DNA of 64,000 nucleotides from Hermatobates lingyangjiaoensis (lineage: Eukaryota > Arthropoda > Insecta > Hemiptera > Hermatobatidae). The notes under the pieces were generated by a model. That model saw only the letters and a list, made by a program, of their open reading frames with translations. It did not search any database and had not been told where the DNA came from. Shown piece after piece: positions 45,932 through 59,280 of the stretch (the stretch's first letter is position 1; every line of letters starts with the position of its first letter). Where the stretch lies: positions 4,375,001 through 4,439,000 of the forward strand of contig JAPFBL010001617.1 of assembly GCA_026182355.1 (NCBI GenBank), written 5' to 3'. Both the position numbers and the translations under genes were made by a program.

Positions 45932-46645
45932 CACTTGAACAAATTTCTTACTTTCCTACATAAGGAAAAATGTAAGGCTCAGTGAGAATCTCATAGGTCA
46001 TATGGCTCCTATTACCTAAACCAATGATGAGTCACACTTTCTACAAGATGATAATAACAAGAAAAGCGTAAATAAACTATAAGAGTGGCTGTAGGAGAAA
46101 ATGTACATAGAAATCGCAAGGAATACCTTAATACGGTAAACAGTTATTTGCAACCAGATAGTCTAGTCTTATGATAGAAGACCGAGCTTATCTAGCGACC
46201 AATATTCAAATTGGTTCAAAATGACAGTTTATTCGTTATCAAACAACTCCTCTAACATATTACGTTAATTAAATAATAAGGAATTATTCTTGTCAATCTC
46301 AGAACTAAGAAACTATTGTGAAAGTTTCCACAACAATAAATGCACACAGATTACTAAAGGAGATTTCAAAGGAAGAGAGAGCGTTTTCTCCATCTTTAAT
46401 TAGAACGCAAGTACTAAGGAGGGGCTTTTGAAATTTTCTTTCATTCCAACTTTTATACATCGCTTATCCAACGTACGAACTCTTAAAAGGTTCTAGTCTC
46501 CCGCTTACCATGACACTAATCCTGGAATGTAAGTATACGAAGAACATTAACAGATGTGACCAAGTAGTTCACTCATGAAATTAGCACAATATTAATCAAA
46601 AGATAAATTCAGTTGCAGATATTTCATGATTTAATGTTGTAAACC
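45932..46645. other. A+T-rich unannotated stretch
   Basis: Nothing recognisable between the 99-bp repeat and PER copy E. Confidence 0.5.
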
Positions 46646-47822
46646 TAAAGTAAAAAATCTGAGTGGCCTACACTCTACTATAAGTAAACATAATATCATA
46701 ATAAATAATGTTCCATTTAGGTATAATATAAATGTCTAAATAGGAGATGTTTATTAGTCTTTCATTCCTGGAGGTAGCACAGATAGTGTGATTCATTCAC
46801 TTATCAATATATATGTTTATTTTTGTATTTCACACCACTGATTAATATAATATCATTAGTATAATCTGACCTCCTTCTACATTGAATATTTAAGACGAAT
46901 TTTCAAATTTAAAACTTGAAAATATTCCTATTTGGTCTGACAAATGTCAGAAACATCTGAGAAAAAATGTCGTGTTAAGATAATTCTTAATTTAAAATAT
47001 CGGATAATTTCATTTATTTTTCTTCGAAGATGTTTTCAATTTTGAATGATGTTTTATATTTTTGGTCTTTTAGAATTACTATACTGGGAGTTTTATGAGT
47101 TCCTAGTATTTAATAAAAACCACTTTTCTTTCCATTTGTGAAAAATCTTATATACCAATTCACTCTGAGTGATTGTTATTTTTTCCTGCCTATTGTACTC
47201 TGTTGTATGGTTGCTGTGAATGTATATTGAGAAAAAATACTTTAGCAATTAGTCAATTTTACATACTCAAATCAAAGTTGATGCAAGCTATTCAGTATAA
47301 TTAAAAAAACTTATATTTGGAAATTTGAAATTTTTAAAAATGATAGATATGAACTACTACACTACAATAGTAAAAATTCTGAACACTTGTCAACAAACAT
47401 AGCTCCTCTTTCTTTAGGAAAGAGACTATTCCTCAGACTTCAATTTTACCCAATGATACTATAATTCACAAACAAAAATTATATACAACTGATATTAAGC
47501 TTTGTTCAAGAGTACAATATAGATTGATATAGATATATATATATTGATATATAGATTGATTATAGCATTTTGTGAGACAAATCCATCATACCAACGAAAG
47601 CAACAAACATTTATGGTTATTGAGAGTGAATTATTATATGTAAAAATATTATTTCTCTTATATCTCATACAGGTCAAGGAGTTATTTATATTTTTCTATT
47701 ATAAACATCAATATTGTCAAACACTCAAAAAATTACTAAGTCAATGTAAACAATGTAAAAAAAATATCTAAAATTCGACAAGTATAGCAGGTGGTCCTTT
47801 AGTCTAGGATAAACAAACAGTT
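46646..47822 (-). repeat. PER repeat copy E (right half missing)
   Basis: It starts AAAGTAAAAAATCTGAGTGG with CCTACACTCTACTATAAGTA. It carries GAGGTAGCACAGATAGTGTG, CTATACTGGGAGTTTTATGA and TTCGACAAGTATAGCAGGTG, and stops at TAGTCTAGGATAAACAAACA, just past the site where copy B carries the hAT MITE. The left flank AAAGTA also matches the right end of a PER unit, so an earlier neighbour in tandem may have been lost. A (TA)-rich spot occurs at 47519-47560. Confidence 0.8.
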
Positions 47823-49425
47823 TTTAATAAGTGGCCAACTTCGCTAAACTAACGCAAGAACGTTGTTTATGTGTTCATACGATTTGTAACCCATATTTCT
47901 GAACCAAAAGTAAAAAAAAAATTAATCTACAAGTATAAAAATGAACATTACAATTACAATAATATTGAGTGTTTTATTGTTTGGTCGGAGACGTCGGCTA
48001 TGCAAATAAACAATCAAATTCCTTCCTGCAATTCGAAATGAGCATTAATTCTAATGAAATTTCTCCAATCATCCACATTATTTAAGATATTCAGCAATAC
48101 AGACGTAGAATTTTCTATTAATAAATGATTACTGAAGGAATGTATAACTTTCTTAATTTTACTTCCACTATGATTGACTTTTGTAGGTAAATACTCCCAA
48201 GTCATAAAATACATACTTCTTAATTTCAAAGAAAATACTATGTTACATTACTATTACCATACTATGATAATTACTATGGTAATTTAGTATGATAATATTT
48301 TGGTAATTTGCCACAATCAGCACACACACGGAGAGTGATTATTAATAAAGATAAAGAAGAATGCATTAATCAGCATAAGCCAAATTTGATATAGCAACAA
48401 CCTTTTTCTGTGCATCAAAAACCTAAGGTATTCATTAAAAATAATTTCAATTTTTATACAACTGAATTCAAGGCAACTGGGAAAAGTTCTGACCGGCATA
48501 TTATTATATTCCCTCTTCTGCATTATCTTTGAATTGCCATAACTTTTTATTAAGGGAATGATTAGAATTATATGCCACATTTTAAATCCGGGAAAGACAA
48601 TTAGTAAGTAGTACTTCAGGCAATACATACTGATCTTTCAATGTCCCACTAAAAATGAAATTCCCGATATTAAATAAATCGATAATCTTTTTTACAGTCT
48701 GTAAGAAGTCAGAATTTTTTCGGGAATATTCATATAGAAAGAACATTTTGTACTTTGTAGAGCTCTCATTCCAGAGTTTGCTTTTACACCCATAAATAAA
48801 AGTGGAATGGACAAGGCAACGTTTTTACATAAATATGCTTGCGTATAATTTTATTCGATGATAGATTAATTTAAGAAATTGTTGCTAAGCAAGAAATGAT
48901 ATTTACGTTAAATTCACTAATAAAAAGAGATGAGTAATGCAGAATTATGTTGGGCTAGTCAGTAAGAATGATGTTTGATTAACATATTGGGTGATGAGAG
49001 GGCCTGCGAAGGGATGATCGTGACGGTGGAACAATGAGAAGTGTTGGTAATGTTTAGGAATTAGTAGCATCGGGCACCGAGTGGGGGAAGGGTCGTCGAC
49101 CCACGAAATGAGAAACATTGACACCAAAGCAGAGGTAACTGTGAGAGATTAGGGGCTTGACGGTCAGCCTCCGAGACAGCCAGCATTACCTCCTCACGGC
49201 ACCGCCGACCAAACACCACCTCAGACTCGCCTCAGGCTACTCACCAACAGCATCTCAGCTCAACCATAGCAACCAATTATTATGAATGGGCAAAACAGTG
49301 GAATCGATATACCTGGTCCTTGACTCTCTCGTATCTGTAAGCATAACACCTGTGGGGGTGCACTTCACACATACTGTTTTAATTAAATAGAATGAAATAA
49401 AATAATAAAAACTTGGACGTACCGA
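47823..49425. other. A+T-rich stretch with a G+C-rich island
   Basis: The island is at about 48945-49265. It includes the palindrome GGGTCGTCGACCC (49090-49102) and a C-rich half (GGCACCGCCGACCAAACACC). Inverted ATGGTAA/TTACCAT words occur around 48255-48285. No gene. Confidence 0.45.
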
Positions 49426-49460
49426 AACTTGCTTTTAGCGATCATAATGGCTCATGAGAA
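49426..49460 (-). ncRNA. Very worn hammerhead-like / PLE-type module (site 9)
   Basis: Minus strand: CTCATGA, GCC, ATTATGATCGC, TAAAAGCAAGTTTCGGTACG. It keeps the order of the other sites, but both boxes carry a substitution (CTGA to CTCA, GAAA to TAAA). Included because the following GCAAGTTTCGG segment has the style of other module flanks. Confidence 0.25.
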
Positions 49461-50218
49461 GAATTCATGCAGTCACAAATACCACATTGTACATTCGAAG
49501 CCATTCATATATATTTTTAACTCTTTTATATAATAATTATCATCATTCTAGTCATGCAGGCGACGAAGTTAATAAATAGAAATGCCAGAAATAAGAGAGA
49601 TTCCAAAATTATAGAAGTTGTTTGAATATATAAAGTTTTTAGTAGCTACTTAAGACTACTAGTCTAGCAACTTGTGGGGGGGGGGGGGGGGGGGGGTTAA
49701 TGAAGAATAAACGTGAACTTGTCACAAGCAGTAATACCGAGTATTAAATCCTACAAGTGTTACGAGAAAAATTAAACAACTCACTAAAAAATTATGAACG
49801 TGAGTTGTTTAACTCATGAACATAGCCACTCATGAATGGCTACGTTCATGAGTTTATTACTTACCAACATAAAATAAGTAAAGGTCGATGAAGTGGTGAA
49901 TAAGAGGAGGGTGGTGAGGTTATCAATAGAGAAAATGGCTGGTAGGAAAGTCAGATTGGTAAAACGGGAATAACAGTTGGGTGTGTATTGTCTTGGTGGA
50001 GAATAAGGAGCGCCTGTACCCGACGTCTGTCACACAGCCTTTCATACAGCCATGTGCCACTTAGCCAACATTAACTTTTTCATTGAAAAATCTGTCTTTT
50101 AAAGAAATTCAGGTCACCCAACCGATCTACAATTTAGACCAGTGATTCCCGATATTCTTCAGGTTTAGATTCAAGGTGTGGATTCTTTGTGTCGCCTCAA
50201 ACAATCTTAAGTTTCAAT
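49461..50218. other. Unannotated stretch with a run of 21 G
   Basis: A run of 21 G at 49676-49696 is followed by a palindromic block near 49797-49855 (AACTCATGAACATAGCCACT and GTGGCTACGTTCATGAGTTT-like halves, imperfect). A G+C-richer segment spans 49880-50050. No element ends identified. Confidence 0.45.
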
Positions 50219-52006
50219 TAGTGTTGGGACGATTCCTAAATTTTTTCGCATTCCGATACCAAGTACGATTTTGATTCCTTAGGTTCCGTTTCTTGCCTAC
50301 ATTCTACCTGTATGTGCTCAGCAACTTAACTATCTTAATTAATTTTTGTGCTGACCTTAGTTGTTTATTGTATAACAATGGAAGGAAAATTATAAATGCA
50401 ACTAGATACAGTTAGACAAAGGTATGAATAGTGAATATCCAGAATATTTTAGGAAATGATTATCAAAATCAATTTGAATAAATTTTGTCTACAAACATCA
50501 GGAAAAAAAATAGTAAGTTAGAATATCCATCACAAAAATAATAATATATATGCTACATTATATTTATTTCTTAACTGGGTTAAACTCACACTTTTGCCTA
50601 ATTGTACACTTTCATTAATATTCAAGGTGTTGTGCAAATTTGTTTAAAATATTTTCCATTTTTTGACAAAAAAAGTTAGGTTTTTAATTAAAACTTTTTG
50701 ATGATATAAAAAAGCGAGAAACCAATTTACTATTTGTATTATTTGTACTATTTGTGAATCAACTGAATACAAAAGATTACTGATTAATAGCGAATGGCAT
50801 GTAAAGTAAACTTTGTAATAAATTATGCAGCTAGTAACTACCAACTATGTTTAAATAACATTCCTTCATCTGTAGTTAACATTAATTATTCTTATCCATT
50901 TATTACCCAGAAATTACCTGACTCAGTAAAGAAAGTATGAAAAATGTGTATTTTTAAAAGAGACAGGATTAGTAGGATCTGCGTGGCATCCCTGATTTGA
51001 CTTCTTATTCATAATTAAGCCCTGTCATTAATAAATTACACTGAAGAAACATCAATGTTTCTCCTGTATTTGCAGTCATTGTATTTCGCTCCTCCTACAC
51101 TAAATAACCTTTTACTCTGAAAGTACTTGTGAGACGGGGGGTGCAAGTACGCAAGTACTTATTTGATACAGCTGACAAATTTCAAAAATTGTCTGTTTGT
51201 AACACCATCAACGAAGAGGATCTTCACCCTGTCCAATCATTTTAACTTTTGCACACTTGGATATTTCAAACTTGATTTCATTCTCCATTGCTCTTTCATT
51301 TTCATCATGCTCAGTTATTAAAGTACAAGACCTTTCTAACTTTCAATGCTTTAAGATTTCTCTACAAACGTCAGGAAAAGTAATGAGTAAGTTAGAATAA
51401 CCATAATAATAATATATATACTACATTATATATGCAGGCCGTGCTTTCATCCTCAATGTCTACTTTTTCATCCGCAGAATGATTTGAATGTGACGAATAT
51501 GAAGTAGTCAATATGAAGGTTTTATTTTATTTATTGAATTTATATCTTCAAATAACTAATGGTGTAACTTTTCTTGCTGGTTGAAGCAGAAGCTTTCCAA
51601 GATGATAAAGTTGAATCTAGTCCACTCCCTTTGCTTCATGTTTCTTAAATAATTTACAAATAACTTTGGTGTTTAAAGATGCCAAAGTTTCTATTACACT
51701 TAAAAAAATTGGTCGAATTCACGAAGTATGTATGGGGCCTATGAATGTGGCGGAATATTCAAATTCATTAAGATTATCTTTGAAGTAATGAATAAACTTC
51801 TTGTACAACATATTAAATAGGTCATAAAAAGTTCTAGGACGTTTTTATAATGTATTTGACAGTATTAATATCACTTCAAACAAATAGAAGTATTGTTATT
51901 ACAGTTCAAATAACTTAAAAATTTAAGAGAATTGTAAGGAAAGAATCGGAAATCTAGGGTATGTATTTATTTAACGATGCAATTCCGATTAATCGTCCCA
52001 ACACTA
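50219..52006. mobile_element. 1,788-bp hAT transposon remnant with 16-bp perfect TIRs
   Basis: Both ends read TAGTGTTGGGACGATT inward (50219-50234; 51991-52006). Flanks are GTTTCAAT (50211-50218) and GTTTCATT (52007-52014), an 8-bp duplication with one mismatch. Inside, a minus-strand hAT transposase tail survives, while most of the gene (normally around 600 codons) is gone or scrambled. An 80-bp block (TACAAACATCAGGAAAA, AGTAAGTTAGAATA, then TATATGCTACATTATAT) at 50489-50572 recurs at 51363-51437 in direct orientation. Confidence 0.93.
51000..51330 (-). pseudogene. hAT transposase C-terminal (dimerisation) domain remnant
   Basis: Reading the minus strand from about 51330: ERAMENEIKFEISKCAKVKM, then GEDPLRWWCYKQTIFEICQL, then, with frameshifts, SKRLFSVGGAKYNDCKYRRN and IDVSSV*FI. 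The PLxWW, SERxFSxAG and RRxxL...LLFL signatures of the hAT family C-terminal domain are recognisable. At least one frameshift (around 51150) and a stop break it. Its strand shows that the 5' end of the original element is the 52006 side. Confidence 0.85.
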
Positions 52007-55000
52007 GTTTCATTATTATCATTGCCAGTGCTACAGAGGTTGTTGGTAAATAAACCTGAAAATCTAGTAATTCCAGAAAACTTAAAATTTATGATTAAAT
52101 ATTGTTCTAATAAGAATATTGCATTATCAACAATTCATAAATTATGAATATTGAAAGAGGAAACATTACCTTAAATTAAAGACAAATGTGAATTTTACTA
52201 TAATATCAGCGGACTCAATTAAACTTGTGCTTGCACAAACATTTTGCACAACGTATTTAACCATTTACCCTCAATGCAGAGAACCATGCTTGGCAGATTT
52301 TGTTTGTTCACGTGGTTGACTCATGCGCAATTGTGAGTGCAACATTTTTTAATGCTAGCACAATACTTTCCTCCAAAATTTTATCAAGCTTACCAGTTCT
52401 AGTTGAGAAAAAACGTGTGTTTCACAATGCACGCAAATGCCAGAGCAATGTTTGTGATTTGCAGTATTAGTAATAATCCCAAAAATCAACATGTTTAATC
52501 TCATACCTCAGCATTTACGATGTATACATTTTTTTTTGCAATCATCAATGAGTTAGTTATTGCTTTATTGCTTTTTGCCGTAATTGAAATTGTGTTTTTA
52601 TTTTTTTATAAATTGACAATTTTTTGTTCATTTTCTCTTCTCATTCTCCCCATCATTAACACAATAAAACTGCAGCTAATAATTAAAAATAACATGACAT
52701 CTAGAATTGACATTGATATTTTATATAAAATAGATTACAAATAGGAAGTTCTAAAAAAAAATTAGCAGCTCCCAATAAAAAAAAGTAAATAAATATGGTG
52801 CAAGAAAAAAAAAATTATATAAAAAGCATTTCACGGCTGCAATAAATGATGGGTAGAAAAGACTCGAAAATAACAAAAAAAAAAAGACAAAGGTGAATAT
52901 CAATAATTCAAGATTTAATAATGATGCAACATTTCGTTGTTTACTTGGCGTTCCATTCCAGTTTAAATTTGTGTAACTCGATAAGAAGTATAAACAATAT
53001 TTCACTGGCTGGTCTTGATGTAACTTCCAATTTAAGTTGTTTTGCCTTCAGTTATAATAATGCTATAAAACACTCATCATTATGCACACATCAGTTTGAT
53101 TAAAAATAGCAAAGTAAACAACAATGAATAAGTAAAGTTATTTCATATTTTTTTTTCATTTAAATAACATGCTTTCCCCAATTTTCTGAATGCCCGTAGA
53201 AAATATTTGTTAAATTTACCTGAATGTACGAGTCTTTACACCATAAACTATATCCAATTAACCTAATTAAATGTTCTCACTTATTGTTCTATAAAAAAAA
53301 TAACAATAGTTTTTTAGTACCTGGAATACGCTACTTCACTCAGGTTAACAACGAACTAGAAATCACAGACTCAATAAGTAACATCATTTCGTGGTATTTA
53401 AAGTTCCAGTAAAAAAAAAAAAAAAAACTATAAGTCCCTAACTGATGGTACGAAGAATAATGACCTAAGAGAGCATCAGGGTATGTAAGCAGAAGTGTGA
53501 ACATCTGTAGTAAGTAAGTAGTCCACCCTCCCAAGAGCTATACATGCATTTTCGTATCAGTAACACTAAGCAATCACACATACATTACATTATTGTGAAG
53601 CGGCTGGATAAATCAGGGTTTTGATTTCCGCTTCTTTTGTTTAATCAGCAGCCACAAGTCAATTATTCTCAGATTTTTTTTTTAATTTAAAATAGGTTCT
53701 GTTGAAGACGTTTGACGAAGAGGTAAGGCAGTGAGCTGCCTACTATTGGACAAACTGAGTGGTATTTTTCTTGGCAGCCGGAGGCGGACAGATACAACTG
53801 CACTCACCATCCTGCCATGCTATTAGTGACTTATTTCTCCAACGTCGATGCCACTTCCTTAAAACAGAACCGACCATTTAAACTCCACTATTTTGTATTA
53901 AATTAAATAAACTCTAAATGCCGAGCTGTTCTTTTCATTAAAGCCTGAAACAATTCTATTGCCACAAACAAAAGAAACACTCAATTTGGAACTACCAAAT
54001 TACTCTAAAACTGTAATACTGTCACTCATTTTTGACATTAAGAGTTTAATAAAAATCAGTGAAGAATAAAAATGTTTAGTACTAGTATAAAAGGTTCACC
54101 TTAAAATCGAGTTTCCAAAATGTCAAATATAAGAATATTACAGCTATTAAACACTTTAAAGGGTAATTCAAAAATACCCAAATATCAAACATAGTACGAC
54201 AGCTAACAACAATCACTTTAGTTGAAGTAACTGAAGATTTAGTCTTAAAAAGTACAATGAATATTTCAAAAATTTTGCTTCTCACTATTGAATATGACTA
54301 TTTCAGCATCAGACTACAGGCATTTAACGATTAAAATGTATCATTGCTATTTTTAGATACATATACTCAAAAATGGATAAATGAACAATTGTAATTCTAA
54401 GCGAAACATCTGAAGGTTTTTATTACAAAATAAAATGTATACAGCATACATGATGAAAGTCTAATATAGCCTAAAATCAACTAAGTGTAGCTGCTCAGCA
54501 CATTGAGCCATCAATGATAAATAAACCATTAAAGCTGCAGTTGTTAAACTTTTCCAGTCTCCTGTAGCACCCTTAATCCTCACATTAATGTACACTTTTT
54601 ATTATTTAGATAAGCTTTAAGTTGAAAACATGAGTGAAGTTAATGATGAATTTCAAATAAAGCGCAATATATGAAACACACTCATTTAGTAGTTTTAGTT
54701 GTATTAGCAATACGAAGGGTACCAACCCACCAGGGACCCTAGTAATACAGTTTATTCTCTTCATAAACTACAGAAACATACACGTACATTTGTGTAATGT
54801 GACAGTTATACTTGATCAAGAATCAATGACGATTCCCTCTGATACAGTGATTTTTTTAAAGTCGTAGAGTTTTTGGTATAATTTATTTTCGAATAAATGT
54901 ACCAAAATACTTTTGTTCAAAAAATCAAAACTCTGCTGTTGCATTAGGTAAAGCGGGTATGGATTTGTACATAATGCATAAATCAATTTTACTCTGCATA

Positions 55001-58000
55001 CGGTTAATCTACCATACCTTAAAGGTATTACGGTTTTTCAATATGGGGAAAAAATAAAACGAGAAAGTTAAATGTTAAGTGTTCCGTTCGCTGCATGATG
55101 CCTCCTTATACTTGAGCACACCTGCAGACATGGAACCTCCCAATAATTTAGAGAACCACACATTAAACTAATTTCAATATTAATTGTCTCATTGGCAAAG
55201 GAAACATGTAGATCAAATACGATATTCAAAACAATACAATAAGAACTATTACCGGTGGTGTAAAGATGACCCTCTATGCGTTGTGGGGAAAAGCAAAATG
55301 AGTAGTTGGAGGTTACTGGAATGTCTATAGACCTCCAAACAAACGCTTCAAGATGTAAGTATGCTCTCTCTATTTAATGCTTAATCGTTGCACGGAAAAT
55401 CCGAACTATTCTTTCAAGAGCCCAGTGCCTTGCCAGCACTACTACATAGTAGTCGTCCAGGTACTCCTAAATATATATAACAGTAAGTCCTAAGTCATGA
55501 CAAGAGTAGGAAAGAATCATTACCACTGGAACCAGTGTTTTTGAAACTATTTATAGATATACTTGCCTAACGAATGCACACAATCATTGACTCCAAAGGC
55601 TCAGAGGGGGGGGGGGGGAGCAGGATAAATAAAATACGTAATTTTTATATCAGAGGTCTATGTCATAAATATCTTCAACAAATTCAATATGTTGTAAATA
55701 ACTGTACAGAATTTACGAAAAAAATCCGGTGTGACACATCACAGTACTTTCATTTACTTACCTGATTATAAATAACAATTTTCAGAAATTAAATTAACAT
55801 TATTAAACAAGTAAATTAATTTTATCTATAACCTTGAGAAGAATTTACTGAATGAAAAATAACCATTAGTAGAAATAATTAATCCTCTAAAAATTGTTCA
55901 TTTCAACAAAATGAATTAAATAAATGAGATATTCCCATTATTCATTGTTTATGTGGGAATAATATTCCTAGTTTCACATCAGGATCGCTAGTAGGAAGAT
56001 AAGCATCACTTTACTTTGCGAACATACTATTTTTCAAAAAATAGAGCTATTTGATCTCTATCAGTTAAACCCATTTTGATAAAAATTTTTAATAATAGCG
56101 ATCTACATTTTCTACCCCTTGATTACTATCTCTATTAACCCTAAACATTAAACCCTGAAGGACAATTTATAAACAGATCACATCCTAAACACATTAAATG
56201 TCAACTAAAAAGTTAGAACCACAGAAACTGTATCGAAATCGTATGGACATATTTCTACTAAATCACAAAAACAATTTTTTGCAGATAAAGTATCTCCTAA
56301 GGAAGTGTGCTAAGCGTAACATTGGTGCCAACCTTGCCAACACACCAATTTGCGAAGCCTATTTTTTGGTGCATCAAACTATGTATTTCCATTCGGAACT
56401 CAACATCAAAATTTTGGCCTACAAGAAATACCTTCATTACTCTACATGAAATATAGAAGTAGATGAAAGTAAAAAAAATATGAAATATAATGGAAGATGT
56501 TATAGAAAGAGATCGAATGAATGAGGACGGCTGAGAGAGAGCAGGTCGGGTTATGATAGCTTGGTCACAACTACAACACGCCTAATCAAGCCATCGAGAA
56601 GACAATTTAACTTGCCTCCTAGACTAAAGCGTTGTTTGATGAACAACGCCTCTAAACCAGCTCTTATTAATAATTGAAGGGAGAATAATAGGCAATCGGC
56701 CAGCCAAACTAACCCAGTTATAGCACATGCAGCGTGTGCCACCCGCTCGTCCACGCCCACACCAACTTCCAATACAACACAAACACACTCTCTGCTCCTC
56801 TCGAGTCTTCATGCAACCTAAATATTTTATATATTTATTTACTTAAACTCGTCAGTTTGCTAATAATTACTAAAGATAAACAATTAAAACTGCTGGAGAA
56901 ACAGGCCAAAATAATTAATCATTATAACTTCAATTGAAAAGCTATTTACAGTAGTCAAATCATTAATTAATTGAAATACACACTACCTCAAACTTAATTT
57001 AAAGTTAATCTGCTATATCTTAATTATAAAAGTTTTATACTTCTACTTTGTTCATGAAGCAGTTAACAATTTATGTTATGTATTTTATAACAGTCTTTTA
57101 TGAAAAGGCTTTTAAAATCCCTCACGACTAAATCACGTTAATAGACTCTTGAAGTGTATCATATGAGAAAACAAAAATTAATTACCTTCTTCTCGAAGGT
57201 ACTGCATAACAAAGTACAAATTATAATACTTTATACTCATGTTAAAATATTTTTATAGCTCAGAATGGAAATTAAATTGCATATTAAAAACAATATTCTT
57301 TGAAAATGAAAAATAATTTCTTAAAGAAGGTTTACTAATACTCAATCTAATATCTAATGTAAATTCATTAGAAACAATAATTGAAAGGTTTTATCAAAGA
57401 TGCTGAATCATAATGTTTATGGTGTCATAATGTCATGGTGTATTAAAGATCTTTAAAATGTTTTTTCAACAGAACGATTGTCAGAATTTTTATTTCTTGT
57501 TGTAATGCCTATAAGTATACTTATCCACATGGGAATTTCGTTCATACATAAACTATATTAATTTGAGTGATACAACTATAGGTACCTCCCATCTAATTAG
57601 AAAAGAGTTATATCAATTTCACGTTTTTTTCCCGATATATTATCACTAACCACAACATTGTCTACAAAGCGACTAGGGAAATGTATGATTAATTTTTTAA
57701 CAGTGATTTTCATTTTTTAATTGATTAATTAATTTTTTAACCTTTAGTCCAGAGTATGAAATCGAAAGAATTTGCATATTTACTTTTAACAAGAAAACCG
57801 TTTTGTTATCGTTATTTCTGAGGTAAGTGCAATTTAAATATTAATACAAATTTGTATATAATAATTTTACTTTATAAAATTATATTAATTTATTGTAATG
57901 TAAGAAATAAACAAAACTGCACTGACTTATCAAGCGGAAAGAATATAAAGTTGCCATATATACTATTTCATTCGTTTCCTGAAAAACAGTTTCATTTATA

Positions 58001-58390
58001 TACTTATTTCTTCCATGTATCTTTATAATTATAGCTGGCTGCTGTTGAGGTATGGTCATACAAATTTATAACATTGCTTTGACATAAAGAAAAGTGAGGT
58101 GTAACAACTTTCAAAAAGGTGTCTCGAGAAAAGTAGATCTAATATCAACTTTAAAATTTGATCAGGAAACTAACCGAAATACAATGAAAAGATCATACAA
58201 AGAGTATAACAACTGTACTCGTTACATGAATGAACCGCGGAATGCTACAAATAAAAACATTGAAGCCAGGAAAACATTATTTAGCGTTTACAATTATATT
58301 GAAGAGAAATACTTGGAGGTTTTTGTTGTTGAAACCACCTGCCTTTTCCTCATGACACATTTATGGGTATATGTTATTGACACCATCTGA
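52007..58390. other. Long A+T-rich stretch, no gene or element recognised
   Basis: Notable only are G+C-richer islands at about 53700-53850 and 56520-56800 and a run of 13 G at 55606-55618. All open frames are short and motif-free. (TAA/TTA)-rich stretches are frequent after 57700. Confidence 0.45.
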
Positions 58391-58480
58391 TGGTAGAAAG
58401 CATCAAATGCTAACAGAAATTCATTAATTCATATAGATTCAAACTGTAAACAGTTATTTACAAATTATAATTTTAACGGT
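58390..58480 (+). repeat. Diverged dispersed repeat, copy 1
   Basis: GAAAGCATCAAATGCTAAC, ATAGATTCAAACTGTAAAC and AGTTATTTACAAATTATAA occur in the same order as GAAGGCACCAAATGTTAAAC, ATGGATTCACATTGTAAAA and AGTTACTTTTTACAAGTGAT at 60855-60935. Family unknown. Copy 1 lies next to the Helitron 3' end. Confidence 0.5.
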
Positions 58481-58577
58481 CATTGAAATCCAGAGTTTCA
58501 AACATCTCTTAATTTTTACTAAAAGAGAATATGATCTATTATCTGATCTTTAATTTATACAAAACTAGCAAATGTAC

Positions 58578-58590
58578 CCGTCTTTGACGG
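58578..58590 (-). terminator. Helitron 3' terminal hairpin
   Basis: A five-pair perfect stem CCGTC/GACGG with loop AAA lies 10 bases before CTAG. In Helitrons this hairpin marks the end of strand transfer. Confidence 0.75.
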
Positions 58591-58789
58591 AATCAAAAAT
58601 TCTATTATACTTGGTATTCCAACATATCAATTATAGTATTATACTAATACTATAATTAGAAATTATAGAATAGTAGAAAACACCATTATTAGTACAGTGT
58701 TAAACAAATGCCTCTGTATACACTACATTAGCTGTCTGTCCTTCAGGTTCATGGAAGAACAATCAGTTGAAACCTCTGACTATTGAGCA

Positions 58790-59280
58790 AGTAAACTACA
58801 GTTGACCATGTGAGAAAAACTTGGTTTCGCTAACTTGAATTCCTGCGTTAGATAAAGTCTCCCTTTGCGACTTAGTTAACGTCATTGCGAAATAGACTCT
58901 GAGGGGACCTTGCAATCATTTGAATGGAAACAGACAGTGGTTCGGAAGACTCCCCAATACCACATCCAGTCATTATGTCCGCCTCTATGGCATATCTGTG
59001 TAGAGCACGAACTCAGAGTCGTGTCCCGTTGCACAGTTTTTGGGTCACTCATGTTTCGTAACATGAAATTTGTTACTGCTATAAATTGCAGCATCATTGG
59101 TGCTCCTACTTTAAGTTTTTACTCATGAGCAGGCAGTCCAGGAGAAATAAATTCAGAGTCAAGAAATTCAATTAGATAATGAACTGCTTCTTCATCACTA
59201 ATCCAATCTCTTTACTGACTTGTAAGTTCTTTCCTCGGCTTCATATAGCGTAAGAACTTGTTTGTTGATTTCTCATGCCT
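58790..59280 (-). pseudogene. Helitron Pif1-like helicase C-terminal domain (broken)
   Basis: Minus-strand words in order: DEEAVHYLIEFLDSEF (about 59195-59148), GLPAHE, LKVGAPMMLQ (59120-59090) for the usual LKVGxPxMLLRN, FVLYTDM, LPNHCLFPFK, YFAMTLTKSQRETLS (about 58893-58849) for the FAMTINKSQGQT motif VI, and FFSHGQL (58816-58796) for the PVFSHGQLYVAxSR motif. The helicase unwinds DNA during rolling-circle transposition. Motif VI has lost the Gly-Gln pair (SQRE), and frameshifts or stops occur between blocks. Confidence 0.85.

Larger units (their letters stand above)
58565..59280 (-). mobile_element. Helitron remnant with intact 3' terminus
   Basis: On the minus strand the 3' end is a perfect hairpin CCGTC-AAA-GACGG (58590-58578), then GTACATTTG and the terminus CTAG (58568-58565) followed by host T. 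Helitrons end with a hairpin about 10 bases before CTRR and insert before T, so the terminus fits. Upstream lies a Pif1-type helicase remnant. The 5' TC end and the Rep domain are not visible. Confidence 0.85.

Noticed and set aside
56551..56812. Overlapping minus-strand frames in a G+C-rich island
   Set aside because: Open because stops are A+T-rich and the island is not; no motif.
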